Shown piece by piece: positions 15,913 through 24,975 of a DNA stretch of 64,000 bases. The position numbers were made by a program, and so were the translations under genes. The DNA lies in contig JAAUZT010000011.1 in NCBI GenBank assembly GCA_014804485.1, positions 71,745-135,744 on the forward strand. The letters run 5' to 3'. The notes below the pieces were generated by a model that had not been told where the DNA came from, made no database searches, and worked only from the letters and a program-made list of their open reading frames with translations. Numbering within the stretch: position 1 is the first letter of the stretch; every line of letters begins with the position of its first letter. This stretch comes from Lachnospiraceae bacterium. Lineage in GTDB: Bacteria; Bacillota; Clostridia; Lachnospirales; Lachnospiraceae.

Positions 15913-17196
15913 TTATCTCTGTGCTAATTCTGTTGTAATCTCTTCCCAAGTTACATTTTTTTCCGCCATCAGCACCATCATATGGTACAGAAAATCGGAA
16001 ATTTCATACTTAACTTCGTTTGCATTAGGGTTTTTGGCGGCAATTACAATCTCCGTAGCCTCCTCTCCCAGCTTCTTTAGAATCTTATCGATTCCTTTAT
16101 CAAACAAATAATTTGTATAGGATCCCTCTTTCGGGTGCACTTTTCGGTCCTTAATCACATCAAACACCTGCTCAAATACTTTGAGAGGATTCGTCTCTTC
16201 ATATTCCTTCGTCATAATCTCATTAAAGAAGCAGGAATGGGAACCCGTATGACAGGCAGCTCCGATCTGGGAAACTTTTGCAAGAATCGTGTCCTTATCG
16301 CAGTCAGCCGTGAGAGATTTCACGTACTGGAAATGTCCGCTGGTCTCGCCCTTAACCCAAAGTTCCTGCCGGCTTCTGCTATAATAAGTCATTTTACCGG
16401 TCTTCAGGGTCATATTATAAGCTTCCTCATTCATGTATGCCACCATCAGCACTTCATCGGTCTTATAATCCTGCACCACCACCGTCACATGTCCGTCGGA
16501 ATTGAGCTTAAATTCTTCCCACCGGATCGCAGGTTCAAACGTATTGACCGCAATACCGTTATTTTGGCAGAGTGCCTTGATGGCAAGCAGTTCTTTAGCG
16601 TTCTGATTAATTGCATAGCCGGAAATACCACATATATTATCGTTGGATAAAAGTTCCAGTATCTTGTCGAGAGAAACTTCCGGAACGGAAGCGATCATCG
16701 GGAACTCGGAAACACTGATCGCCTCTTTTAATCCCTTCTCCCGCACCAAAATGATCTCTGATACATAGTCCGCCAGAAGATCTCTGTTATCAGTAATGGT
16801 ATCGGCCTCCGTCACACAGGCCACGATCTTATCCTTGCCGAATTTCTTGGAAACTTCTTCCGTAATCTCTATGTTGCCCGGCTTGGAATAATTGAGCGCC
16901 GCCTTCTTACATCCCGCATACAGCAGCTTCTTAATGTCTTCCATACGCTTCACGTTTCCTGCACCGATCACCGGAACCTCCGCTTCATTGCAGATGGCCT
17001 TGATGATATCCAGCGCCTCCTCATGCTCCGCGTCCTGATCCGACATGTCATATACGATAATTTCGTCCGCATTATTGTCACTGTAGAACTTTGCAAGCGC
17101 TACCGGATTGGTGTCAATGATCGTGTTATCCGAGAAACCTTTGACTGCGTCTCCTTTATATAGATAAATACAGGGTACAAACTTCTTGTAACTCAT
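15913..17196 (-). CDS. hisIE: HisF-like domain fused to HisI-HisE (phosphoribosyl-AMP cyclohydrolase / phosphoribosyl-ATP pyrophosphatase)
   Basis: This 427-aa fusion has three parts. Residues 1-215 are a TIM barrel clearly related to HisF (PVALAKFYSDNNADEIIVYD, PVIGAGNVKRMEDIKKLLYAG). Residues about 222-330 are HisI with its metal motifs DCDKDT and CHTGSHSCF. Residues about 335-425 are HisE (LGEEATEIVIAAKN, EISDFLYHMMVLM). HisI and HisE catalyse steps 3 and 2 of histidine synthesis. In the HisF-like part the catalytic Asp11 is Tyr11 and the position of Asp130 holds Thr129/Glu130, so cyclase activity is unlikely. It is the last gene of hisZ-G-D-B-IE. Confidence 0.92.
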   Translation of the reverse strand: MSYKKFVPCIYLYKGDAVKGFSDNTIIDTNPVALAKFYSDNNADEIIVYDMSDQDAEHEEALDIIKAICNEAEVPVIGAGNVKRMEDIKKLLYAGCKKAALNYSKPGNIEITEEVSKKFGKDKIVACVTEADTITDNRDLLADYVSEIILVREKGLKEAISVSEFPMIASVPEVSLDKILELLSNDNICGISGYAINQNAKELLAIKALCQNNGIAVNTFEPAIRWEEFKLNSDGHVTVVVQDYKTDEVLMVAYMNEEAYNMTLKTGKMTYYSRSRQELWVKGETSGHFQYVKSLTADCDKDTILAKVSQIGAACHTGSHSCFFNEIMTKEYEETNPLKVFEQVFDVIKDRKVHPKEGSYTNYLFDKGIDKILKKLGEEATEIVIAAKNPNANEVKYEISDFLYHMMVLMAEKNVTWEEITTELAQR

Positions 17197-17244
17197 AATC
17201 GATGATGATACCTTTCTTGTGTTTTTAACTTCTATACTGTTCTC

Positions 17245-17835
17245 TTATGCCAGAGCGCCCTTCGTACTGAGTACCCCTTTGATCCGGTCATCGTAAGATG
17301 AGGCTTCATCCAGCGCTTTTCCGAATGCTTTAAACATCGCTTCAATCATGTGATGTGCATTAGCGCCATTTAGCATCTTGATATGCAGATTCATGCCCGC
17401 GCCATAGGATACTGCATAGAAAAATTCTTTCACCAATTCCGTATCCAGCTCTCCTACCCGCTCAACGGGAAATTCACAATCAAATGCAAAATAAGGTCTG
17501 CCGCACAGATCTATGGCACACAGACAGAGCGCGTCGTCCATCGGCAGGATAAACGAGCCATACCGTCTGATTCCGGCTTTATCCCCGATCGCCTCACGAA
17601 TTGCCGTACCGAGTACGATTCCCGTATCTTCCACCGTATGGTGCCCATCCACATGAAGATCCCCGTTCACCTGCAGTGTTAGATCGAAAAAACCGTGTTT
17701 GGAAAATCCTTCCAGCATATGATCAAAGAACCCGATTCCGGTATTTATCTCACTTGTTCCCATACCGTCGATCTTAAGATTTAATGTGATATCCGTCTCT
17801 TTTGTTTTACGATTAATATTTGCTGTTCTGGTCAT
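17245..17835 (-). CDS. hisB: Imidazoleglycerol-phosphate dehydratase
   Basis: HisB dehydrates imidazoleglycerol phosphate to imidazole acetol phosphate. The 196-aa monofunctional enzyme has GFFDHMLEGFSKHG, DGHHTVEDTGI (His-rich Mn site) and NAHHMIEAMFKAFG, the three signature blocks, with no histidinol-phosphatase domain. ATG 17835 has AAGAGAG upstream; an in-frame ATG 14 codons earlier falls in the hisD-hisB gap without a ribosome binding site. It is 71 nt after hisD. Confidence 0.96.
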   Translation of the reverse strand: MTRTANINRKTKETDITLNLKIDGMGTSEINTGIGFFDHMLEGFSKHGFFDLTLQVNGDLHVDGHHTVEDTGIVLGTAIREAIGDKAGIRRYGSFILPMDDALCLCAIDLCGRPYFAFDCEFPVERVGELDTELVKEFFYAVSYGAGMNLHIKMLNGANAHHMIEAMFKAFGKALDEASSYDDRIKGVLSTKGALA

Positions 17836-17906
17836 ATATACTCTCTTTCTCAATAGCAGATTAATATTCTTACGCAACGTTTGAAAACTGGCTTGCCGAT
17901 CCTGTA

Positions 17907-19202
17907 TTATCTTTTCGAAAATCTGACCTTAATCGAGTTCGCATGAGCGGTAAGCCCTTCTTTCTCTGCAAAAAGCTCAATATCTTTATGTGCCCGTCTT
18001 AATGCTTCTTCGGAATAGGAAATAATGCTCGTTTTCTTCATGAAATCGTCCACGCTTAAGGGGGAAAAGAATCTGGCTGTACCGTTGGTAGGCAGGATAT
18101 GATTCGGTCCCGCATAGTAGTCTCCCAAGGGCTCGGAAGAATATTCTCCCAGGAAAATAGCACCCGCATTCTGAATCTTCGTCATCACGTTATACGGATC
18201 TTTGGTCAGGATCTCCAAATGCTCCGAGGCGATGGCATTTGCCGCGGCCACGGCATCATCCATGGAGTCCGCCAACAGAATATAGCCGTAATTGTCCAAT
18301 GATTTCTGGATAATTTCGCTTCTCGAAAGCTCCTGTAAGAAGCCCTCTATCTCTTTTTGTACCGCCTTGGCCACGTGTTCATCGGTGGTGATGAGGATTG
18401 CGCTTGCCAGTTCGTCGTGTTCGGCCTGCGAAAGCAGATCCGCCGCCACATATCGGGGATTTGCCGTTTCATCTGCAATGACCAAAATCTCACTGGGACC
18501 CGCAATAGAATCTATACTCACATAACCGAAACATGCCTTCTTTGCAAGGGCTACGAAAATGTTGCCCGGTCCGGTAATCTTATCCACCTTCGGAATACTC
18601 TCTGTACCGAACGCCATCGCTGCGATTGCCTGCGCACCGCCCACCTTATAGATTTCATCTACGCCTGCGATTCCGGCAGCAACCAACGTACCCGGATTCA
18701 CCTTGCCGTCAGCGCCCGCCGGAGTGGTCATGATGATTTTAGATACTCCCGCCACTTTTGCCGGAATCACATTCATCAAAAGACTGCTCGGATAAGCTGC
18801 TTTTCCGCCGGGCACATATACGCCGGACACCGCTATCGGCAGGATGCGCTGTCCCAGAATACTGCCGTCCGGTTTGGTATCAATCCAACTGTTGCGAAGC
18901 TGCCTGCGGTGGAAATCTTCGATATTGGCGGCGGATTTTTTCATCACTTCCACAAAATCCTCTTCGATCAAAGAAAAGGCTTCGTCGATTTCCTCTTTGG
19001 TCACACGAATATTATCCGCACAAATCGGCCACTGATCAAACTGCTCCGTATATTCAAAGACAGCCTTATCGCCTTGTTCCCGCACATTCTGTATGATCTT
19101 TGCAACTGCACTTTCATATTCAGAGTAATTATTAGGACTTCTCTTTAACAGGCTGCTCAATATATCCCTCTGCGTATCCGCAGTTAATCTTACTGTTTTC
19201 AT
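17907..19202 (-). CDS. hisD: Histidinol dehydrogenase
   Basis: HisD performs the last two oxidations of histidine synthesis, NAD+-dependent. The 431-aa protein has QAIAAMAFGTESIPKVDKIT, GPGNIFVALAKK, SEILVIADE, LLSQAEHDELASAIL (zinc ligands Gln and His) and ASEHLEI, all conserved. ATG 19202 has GAGGAG 4 nt upstream; a start four codons earlier is less favoured. It starts 19 nt after hisG and is in the same operon. Confidence 0.97.
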   Translation of the reverse strand: MKTVRLTADTQRDILSSLLKRSPNNYSEYESAVAKIIQNVREQGDKAVFEYTEQFDQWPICADNIRVTKEEIDEAFSLIEEDFVEVMKKSAANIEDFHRRQLRNSWIDTKPDGSILGQRILPIAVSGVYVPGGKAAYPSSLLMNVIPAKVAGVSKIIMTTPAGADGKVNPGTLVAAGIAGVDEIYKVGGAQAIAAMAFGTESIPKVDKITGPGNIFVALAKKACFGYVSIDSIAGPSEILVIADETANPRYVAADLLSQAEHDELASAILITTDEHVAKAVQKEIEGFLQELSRSEIIQKSLDNYGYILLADSMDDAVAAANAIASEHLEILTKDPYNVMTKIQNAGAIFLGEYSSEPLGDYYAGPNHILPTNGTARFFSPLSVDDFMKKTSIISYSEEALRRAHKDIELFAEKEGLTAHANSIKVRFSKR

Positions 19203-19221
19203 ATGTCTCCTCACTTCATTC

Positions 19222-19869
19222 TCATAATAGATTGCTCTTCAAATCAGCAATCAGCTTCTTAATCCGCTCCGGTTCCATCTGCATACTGACCTGATTGACG
19301 ATCATCCGGGCGGATAACGGACAGATTTCCTCCAATACCTGCAGACCGTTTTCTTTTAAGGTAGAACCCGTCTCCACAATATCCACGATCACATCGGCCA
19401 GCTTTACGATCGGTCCAAGCTCTACGGAACCGTTTAATTTGATGATGTCAACCGTCTGATGCTTTTTGTTATAAAAATAGTCTTTGGCAATATTGGGGTA
19501 TTTGCTGGCTACCCGGATCATCTCATGATGTCGTAACAGCTCCTGTGCGCTCTCCGGTCCGCATACGCACATTCTGCACTTGCCGTATCCTAAGTCAAGG
19601 ACCTCATAAACCCTTCTGTTTTCTTCCATAATGGTATCTTTACCTACGACACCAATATCTGCCGCACCGTATTCCACATAAGTCGGCACATCCGGCCCTT
19701 TTGCAAGGAAGAATTTCAGTTTCAGTTCCTCATTCACAAAGATCAGTTTGCGGGAATCTTTATCCTTCATCTCCTCACAAGTAATACCGATCTTCTCAAA
19801 AAGCTCCATGGTCTTATTGGCAAGCCGCCCTTTTCCGAGGGCAAATGTCAAATATCTGTCTTCGCTCAT
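19222..19869 (-). CDS. hisG: ATP phosphoribosyltransferase, short form
   Basis: HisG joins ATP and PRPP in the first step of histidine synthesis. The 216-aa protein is the short form lacking the C-terminal allosteric domain, with ALGKGRLANKTMEL, YGAADIGVVGKDT and DIVETGSTLKENGL (phosphate-binding). Short HisG needs HisZ for activity and feedback control, and hisZ is directly upstream. I start it at ATG 19869, just after the hisZ stop; a TTG ten codons earlier overlaps hisZ. Confidence 0.96.
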   Translation of the reverse strand: MSEDRYLTFALGKGRLANKTMELFEKIGITCEEMKDKDSRKLIFVNEELKLKFFLAKGPDVPTYVEYGAADIGVVGKDTIMEENRRVYEVLDLGYGKCRMCVCGPESAQELLRHHEMIRVASKYPNIAKDYFYNKKHQTVDIIKLNGSVELGPIVKLADVIVDIVETGSTLKENGLQVLEEICPLSARMIVNQVSMQMEPERIKKLIADLKSNLL

Positions 19870-19870
19870 T

Positions 19871-20989
19871 TTATCTAAACACTCTTTTCCTAAATTCAAC
19901 TTTTTTACCGGACTGGCGAAGCTTTCTTGCTTCCTGCAGCTTCTCTTTAAAATCCGTCTCGGTATAATAAAGCTTCACGTAACTGTCAATACCTGAAATC
20001 ACTACGCCCTGTCTGCCCATTGCCGCCAGCAGATCATCCACTACGATCACAAAGCCGATCGCCGCCGCCTTTTTACCAAAGCGCTCAAGCAGATTATCGT
20101 AGCGTCCGCCCTTTACAATGGCATCTCCTACGCCGTAAGTATATCCTTTGAAGATAATACCAGTATAGTAATTATACTTACTTAACATGCCCAGGTCAAA
20201 GGAAACATATTTCTCGACACCATAATCACAAAGTACCTGATACACTTTCTCAAGCCGCTCTATGGCTTTCTTAGAGCGTTCATTGGTTACGGTCTTCCTG
20301 GCCTCCTCAAGCGTTGCAACCGTACCGAACAGCTCACTGACCTTAAGCAGCAGTTCCTTATCCTTCTTATTAACATGGACGCGGTCTAACAGCTCCTCCG
20401 CACCGAAATAGTTCTTGCCGGAAATAAACTCCCTAAGCTCCAGTTCTGTCTCCTCGTCCAGTCCGGCTTCGGCACAGATTCCCTTGAAATATTCCAGATT
20501 ACCGATGCTGATCTGAAAATCGGACAGTCCCGCGTGGTAGAGCGCTTCAATCGTCATGGCGATCATCTCCGCATCCGCCTGTACGGAATCGTCTCCGATC
20601 AACTCTGCGCCCATCTGGGTCACTTCTTTCAGTTTTCCCTGCAAATTTGAGGTGTTTGTGAAGGTGTTGCCCTGATAGCAGAATCGGATCGGTACATTCT
20701 CTTCCATAAAATATTTTGCGGCACATCTGGCGATGGACGGCGTAAAATCCGGACGAAGTACCAGCGTGTTGCCTTCTTTGTCAAAGAATTTATAGAGCTC
20801 CTTGGACGGTGTTGTGCCCACTTCCTTGGAAAAAACGTCGAAAAACTCAAAAGTCGGTGTCTGAATATCCCGATATCCGTAGCCCTGTATTTTTTCATGC
20901 AGAAGGCGCTCTACAACAGTCTTTTTCGCCTTCTCGTCTCCGTATATATCTCTCACGCCTTCCGGCGTATGTACTAATTTTTTACTCAT
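19871..20989 (-). CDS. hisZ: ATP phosphoribosyltransferase regulatory subunit HisZ
   Basis: HisZ is a histidyl-tRNA-synthetase paralogue that forms a hetero-octamer with short HisG. The 372-aa protein has the class II fold: PEGVRDIYGDEK, FEFFDVFSKEVG (motif 1 region), LRPDFTPSIARCAAKYF (motif 2) and a loop YNYYTGIIFKGYTYGVGDAI followed by GGRYDNLL. The full anticodon-binding domain of true HisRS is missing, which supports HisZ over HisS. AAAGGGAG lies upstream of ATG 20989. It is the first gene of the operon, 70 bp after a consensus promoter. Confidence 0.95.
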   Translation of the reverse strand: MSKKLVHTPEGVRDIYGDEKAKKTVVERLLHEKIQGYGYRDIQTPTFEFFDVFSKEVGTTPSKELYKFFDKEGNTLVLRPDFTPSIARCAAKYFMEENVPIRFCYQGNTFTNTSNLQGKLKEVTQMGAELIGDDSVQADAEMIAMTIEALYHAGLSDFQISIGNLEYFKGICAEAGLDEETELELREFISGKNYFGAEELLDRVHVNKKDKELLLKVSELFGTVATLEEARKTVTNERSKKAIERLEKVYQVLCDYGVEKYVSFDLGMLSKYNYYTGIIFKGYTYGVGDAIVKGGRYDNLLERFGKKAAAIGFVIVVDDLLAAMGRQGVVISGIDSYVKLYYTETDFKEKLQEARKLRQSGKKVEFRKRVFR

Positions 20990-21058
20990 AATGGCTCCCT
21001 TTACTTTATTGCTTTAAAGTGATAATTCGCTAATCTGCTACTAAGCTAAACTTTATTT

Positions 21059-21087
21059 ACTATAACGCAATCCTGCCTGTTTGTCAA
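21059..21087 (-). promoter_or_regulatory. Promoter of the histidine operon
   Basis: TTGACA (21082-21087) and TATAGT (21059-21064) are separated by 17 bp on the minus strand. The leader to hisZ is only about 60 nt, too short for a His T-box, so control probably acts through HisG/HisZ feedback or a repressor binding near the promoter. Confidence 0.8.
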
Positions 21088-21162
21088 TCGCTTTTCCTAT
21101 ACGTCCATTACCGTATCTCGCAGTCTCTCATAAGACAATGACTTTTCTTAATGTCCGTACTT

Positions 21163-21699
21163 TTATTCGATTCGATCATCCAGATCTTTTTGCAGCATAT
21201 CGAGATAAGGCACCAGGATCCCGTGCTTCTTCGGCAGGATATACTCCGGATTCAACTCGTCAAAGCGGAAACTCTTTCTGCCGCCCTCTTTCGCCCGATC
21301 CCAGAAGAATCGAAGCATTTCATAAGGCAGATAATAAAAGACATCCTTATGAGAATAATAGATGAGGAAGAAGGCAATTCCCTTCTGCTTTTCAAACCGT
21401 CCCATAAACTCCACCTGATGTTCATGAATATTCTGGAGAGAGAAGGTATCCACCGCACATTCCTTGGCATCGAAACAGACCGGAATCCCCTGCACCGCGC
21501 CGATATAGTCCACTGTACTCTTCTGATCGAAATAGGCGAGCGTGATATGCCGACTTTCCTTATCAATGTTGATGGGCGTGATGGGGGTTGGTATTTTCTG
21601 AATGAGCGCCAGACCGTTTTCCAGATATTTCTCATTGGTCCGGTTGATCAGCTCTTCCAATGTTGAACCGCGAAGTCCGCGAGAATTCCAAGTCGCCAT
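21163..21699 (-). CDS. recU: Holliday junction resolvase RecU
   Basis: RecU cleaves Holliday junctions during recombination and segregation in Firmicutes. The 178-aa protein starts MATWNSRGLRGSTLEELINR, a classic RecU beginning, and has the PD-(D/E)XK-like core KSTVDYIGAVQG, then PVCFDAKE, with HEHQVEFM downstream. ATG 21699 has AGGGG 7 nt upstream. It follows a RluA-family gene by 11 nt, so the two probably form one unit. Confidence 0.92.
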   Translation of the reverse strand: MATWNSRGLRGSTLEELINRTNEKYLENGLALIQKIPTPITPINIDKESRHITLAYFDQKSTVDYIGAVQGIPVCFDAKECAVDTFSLQNIHEHQVEFMGRFEKQKGIAFFLIYYSHKDVFYYLPYEMLRFFWDRAKEGGRKSFRFDELNPEYILPKKHGILVPYLDMLQKDLDDRIE

Positions 21700-21710
21700 G
21701 TTTCATTCCC

Positions 21711-22778
21711 CTACTCATTACTTATTTTACGGAAAACATCCGGTAACTCAGCGTAAAATGTCTTTCCGCTGATATCCTCAAAGGGTTCCTCAAGCTGTGG
21801 AAACACTACCTTATAAGCATGCAGAAGCTGTGATCTGATATGATACTTCTTCTGATAGATATCATTCCACGCCCTATCACCGTATTTATAGTCTCCCAGA
21901 AGCGGATGCCCGATACTGGCCAGATGAGCTCGGATCTGATGTGTTTTTCCGGTGAAAAGCTCAACCTCCAAAAGCGTCTTATCTTCCTCCGCCTTAAGCG
22001 GTTTATAAGCGGTCCTGATATATGATCCCTGTGGCTCCCCGGCTGATTTCTTTGATTGCTTTGCCCCGTTTGTATTTGACGGGACAACAGACACTTTATT
22101 ATGTTTCTCATCTTTTATCAGGAAGCCTTCAATCAAGTGTTCTTCACTGATTCGTCCCTTGACATATAACTGATAATATTTGTGAAGCGTCCTGTTTTTC
22201 AACAATTCGCTCAGCATCTGTGCCCCTTTCAGGGATTTGGCGCAGAGCACGATTCCGCTCGTGTTGCGATCAAGCCGGTTACACACGGAAGGCTTGTATA
22301 CGACAAGATCCGCCATCGTAACGGCACCGTTTTGCAGTAAATAACCGATCAGCCATTCATTCAAGGACAGATCTTCTTTTGCCGCTTTCTGTGATAATAC
22401 TCCCACAGGCTTATCGGCAAGCAGTATATGATCGTTCTCATAAAGGACCTGAATCCCTGAAAGCGCATGATAAGCGGTCATATAATCCGATTCCTTACCA
22501 GTGTAACGTTCCGCTTTATGTCCTGTCTCAAACTCCGGAGATTCGGTATCTCCCACCGCTCCCATGAACTTGTCCAGCGTTTCATCGGAAAAATAGATTG
22601 CAACACTGTCTCCGGCAACGGTTTTCTCGCTGCCGAGAGCCTTTTTGCCGTTTAAAGTGATATTTTTCTTGCGAAGCATTTTATATAGGAAACTGCTCCC
22701 CGCACCGGGCAGAAGCCTGTGCAGATATTTATCGAACCGCTGCCCCGCTTCCCGCTCCGTAATGGTTGTCTGATACAT
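21711..22778 (-). CDS. RluA-family RNA pseudouridine synthase
   Basis: The 355-aa protein has an N-terminal S4 RNA-binding domain (GQRFDKYLHRLL..FLYKMLRKKNITLNGKKA, residues about 12-60) and a catalytic domain with NRLDRNTSGIVLCAKS, including the catalytic Asp, and GKTHQIRAHLASIGHPLLGD. This identifies a pseudouridine synthase of the RluC/RluD type; the target is rRNA or tRNA but cannot be decided from sequence. Residues 230-250 (NTNGAKQSKKSAGEPQ) form a loop insertion. GGGGA precedes ATG 22778. Confidence 0.93.
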   Translation of the reverse strand: MYQTTITEREAGQRFDKYLHRLLPGAGSSFLYKMLRKKNITLNGKKALGSEKTVAGDSVAIYFSDETLDKFMGAVGDTESPEFETGHKAERYTGKESDYMTAYHALSGIQVLYENDHILLADKPVGVLSQKAAKEDLSLNEWLIGYLLQNGAVTMADLVVYKPSVCNRLDRNTSGIVLCAKSLKGAQMLSELLKNRTLHKYYQLYVKGRISEEHLIEGFLIKDEKHNKVSVVPSNTNGAKQSKKSAGEPQGSYIRTAYKPLKAEEDKTLLEVELFTGKTHQIRAHLASIGHPLLGDYKYGDRAWNDIYQKKYHIRSQLLHAYKVVFPQLEEPFEDISGKTFYAELPDVFRKISNE

Positions 22779-22851
22779 ATTGTAATCCCCGTTTCAGTCT
22801 GAATCTGCTCAATGAATGCCTCTTTCCCACACGAACATTAAGGCTGCACGG

Positions 22852-23424
22852 TCATAGGGAAATAGAATACAGCAGATCAATGATTCCCTGCCGATTTTTG
22901 TGTTCATCCGTCTCTAAGTTTGTTAACTGACCTAGTCGGTCAACATACTTATCTCTTTGAGAAAAAATCTTAACCGTAAGATTCTTGATGCCTTCCTGCG
23001 TGAGCATTTGTTCCAAGTGCTTTTCCGCCTCTTTGCAATCGCATTTCGCACTTTCCGTAACACCACACAGCACATTTCCCTTTAACACCATATGACTGAT
23101 CGGAAAGTTCTTCTGATAAGAAGTAAAATACATATCATAAAAGACAGTCAGCTTATTGTCAAAGGCACATACTTCATTTTTAAGCTCTTCACTGCAGCCC
23201 GCAGCCTTCAGGAACATAATGAAATTGACCATACTCTTGCAGGCAGGCAGACACCCCAACACCGCAACGACCGTCAGCAGATTCTTACTGCTCCCCGTGG
23301 TCACATACCCCCTCACATACAGCACTACGGACACCAAAATAAATACCATTGTCCGAAGAGCGGTCACCGCTTTATGATTCTCTATATAGCCATAGGCGCC
23401 TTTTTTTACAATTTTACTCTTCAT
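22852..23424 (-). CDS. Two-helix membrane protein of unknown function
   Basis: The 190-aa protein has two predicted membrane helices (ALRTMVFILVSVVLYVRGYV and NLLTVVAVLGCLPACKSMVN) in the first 75 residues, followed by a cytosolic domain with FYDMYFTSYQKNFPISHMVL, CDCKEAEKHLEQML and NLTVKIFSQRDKYVDRL. It resembles a conserved lachnospiral family, but I know of no function. The start ATG 23424 has AAGGA about 10 nt upstream; a TTG eight codons earlier is in-frame but poorly placed. It follows the YbaK gene by 60 nt. Confidence 0.75.
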   Translation of the reverse strand: MKSKIVKKGAYGYIENHKAVTALRTMVFILVSVVLYVRGYVTTGSSKNLLTVVAVLGCLPACKSMVNFIMFLKAAGCSEELKNEVCAFDNKLTVFYDMYFTSYQKNFPISHMVLKGNVLCGVTESAKCDCKEAEKHLEQMLTQEGIKNLTVKIFSQRDKYVDRLGQLTNLETDEHKNRQGIIDLLYSISL

Positions 23425-23484
23425 GCATATATTTTCCTTTTTCCGCAAATTGTGTTCCTATGCCAACAGTAAATATGCCTGCAG

Positions 23485-23955
23485 CTATTCCCGCATCTTA
23501 CAGACATCCACCCACTCTGCATAGCCGGAATACTGTTCCATCTCCGGAATCGTCAACTCGATTGCGCTGTTGCCGCTTCCGCATGCAGGAAATACGGTTG
23601 TGAACCGCTTTAACGACTCATCCAGATACACGTCCACACCCTCGTTGATGCCGAAAGGACATACACCGCCCACAGCATGTCCGATTAATGTCTCCACCTG
23701 CTCAGCCGTAAGCATTTTGGCTTTCGTTTCGAATTTCGCCTTAAATTTGGCATTATCAATCTTTACATCACCGGCACAGATTACCAGAACCGGTGCATCG
23801 TTTACCATAAAAGAGAGTGATTTCGCGATACGTGCCGGTTCACAGCCGAGGGCATGCGCTGCCAGCTCCACAGTCGCACTGGACTCTGCCAGTTCGATGA
23901 TTCTCCCCTCCATATCATATTGCTTGAAATATTCCCTTACACGTTCGATTGCCAT
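23485..23955 (-). CDS. YbaK/EbsC-family aminoacyl-tRNA deacylase
   Basis: This is a stand-alone editing-domain protein that hydrolyses misacylated tRNA (Cys-tRNA-Pro in YbaK, others in relatives). The 156-aa sequence has CEPARIAKSLSFMVNDAPVL with the conserved Lys, then VGGVCPFGI and AIELTIPEM, which match the family pattern. Substrate specificity cannot be assigned. GGAGAAA lies 8 nt upstream of ATG 23955. It is 27 nt after the SDR gene, probably cotranscribed. Confidence 0.9.
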   Translation of the reverse strand: MAIERVREYFKQYDMEGRIIELAESSATVELAAHALGCEPARIAKSLSFMVNDAPVLVICAGDVKIDNAKFKAKFETKAKMLTAEQVETLIGHAVGGVCPFGINEGVDVYLDESLKRFTTVFPACGSGNSAIELTIPEMEQYSGYAEWVDVCKMRE

Positions 23956-23982
23956 TGCTGTTTCTCCGTTTCTATACTGATT

Positions 23983-24732
23983 TTATGTAAGCATCTGCAT
24001 CACGTTCTGAACGCTCTGCGTCATCAGATAAAGTGCCTTCATAGGCAGTCCGCAGACCGAGACGGATTTTCCCTTCTTACAGTCTGCAATCGCCTTTGCC
24101 ACCACACATTCCGTCTTCATCATCGTCAGTTTTTTCAGACCGTTTATACGTGAGAGATCCCCGTAAGCATGTTTCAGAAAAGGCGTATTGACAGGACCGG
24201 GACAGACCGCCATCACGCGGATTCCGCTTCCCTGCAGTTCTTTGCCAAGCGCCCTGCTTAATGAGTACACATATGATTTCGAAGCCGCATAGACTGCAAA
24301 GGCTGCCTGTGGCACAAATGCCGCTCCCGACGAAAATTGTATGATTTTGCTCCCTCTACGCATATAAGGCAGACAGATTTTCGTCATCTGTGTCAGGGCC
24401 ATGATATTCAGGCGGATCATTGCGGAGACATCCTCATTGTTCTGTTGTCTGAATTCTCCGTAGCTTCCCACGCCTGCACAGTTGACTAACACTGTAATCT
24501 TCGGATTACTGATAGTAAGTACTTCCGCAAACTGCGCCATTTCTTTCTCACTTGTCATATCGATCACGATGGGCCGTACCTTCGTTCTCATCAGTTCTGA
24601 CAGCTCATTCAGCGGTTCTTTTCTGCGGGCAAGCAGCCAGATCTCATCTGTTTTGCGTAAGTCTTTATCCAACTGCCTGGCAAATTCCATACCCATGCCG
24701 GAGGAAGCGCCTGTAATAATTGCGATATTCAT
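23983..24732 (-). CDS. Short-chain dehydrogenase/reductase
   Basis: The 249-aa protein has the NAD(P)-binding TGASSGMGMEFARQLD (residues about 7-22), NCAGVG, a catalytic Ser in IQFSSGAA, and the YxxxK motif YAASKSYVYSLSRAL. This is a classical SDR of the uncharacterised DltE/YqjQ type; the substrate is not known. A C-terminal MQMLT-containing helix may associate with membranes. AAGGAA lies upstream of ATG 24732. Confidence 0.9.
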   Translation of the reverse strand: MNIAIITGASSGMGMEFARQLDKDLRKTDEIWLLARRKEPLNELSELMRTKVRPIVIDMTSEKEMAQFAEVLTISNPKITVLVNCAGVGSYGEFRQQNNEDVSAMIRLNIMALTQMTKICLPYMRRGSKIIQFSSGAAFVPQAAFAVYAASKSYVYSLSRALGKELQGSGIRVMAVCPGPVNTPFLKHAYGDLSRINGLKKLTMMKTECVVAKAIADCKKGKSVSVCGLPMKALYLMTQSVQNVMQMLT

Positions 24733-24887
24733 GCTTTCTTAGTTCCTTTCCGGTATATAACTCGGACGCAGGCCGTCCAAACCTGCGTCCATTACTTATT
24801 TTACATCAAAATCCTATTTTGTAAAGTATCAACCTAATTGTCCTTCTACGGAGCGCAGCTCGCAAACGATTTTTTATGATTAGATGA

Positions 24888-24916
24888 TTGCGAAGCGGCT
24901 CGCAATATGTGATAAT
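24888..24916 (+). promoter_or_regulatory. Promoter of xpaC-telA
   Basis: TTGCGA (24888-24893) and GATAAT (24911-24916) are 17 bp apart on the plus strand, and a TG immediately upstream of the -10 box adds extended -10 character. A palindromic GC-rich stretch (GCGCAGCTCGCAAA and TTGCGAAGCGGCTCGC) overlaps the -35 side; it could be an operator or a remnant of a terminator. Confidence 0.55.
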
Positions 24917-24975
24917 AGTGCTTGAAGGTTTTCTATACATACTACTTTACAGACGCAGTGAGGTTTTATTATAAA

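Noticed and set aside
20990..21058. T-box riboswitch controlling the his operon
   Set aside because: The leader from promoter to hisZ is only about 60 nt, too short for the T-box fold, and no TGGNACCGCG-like element is visible.
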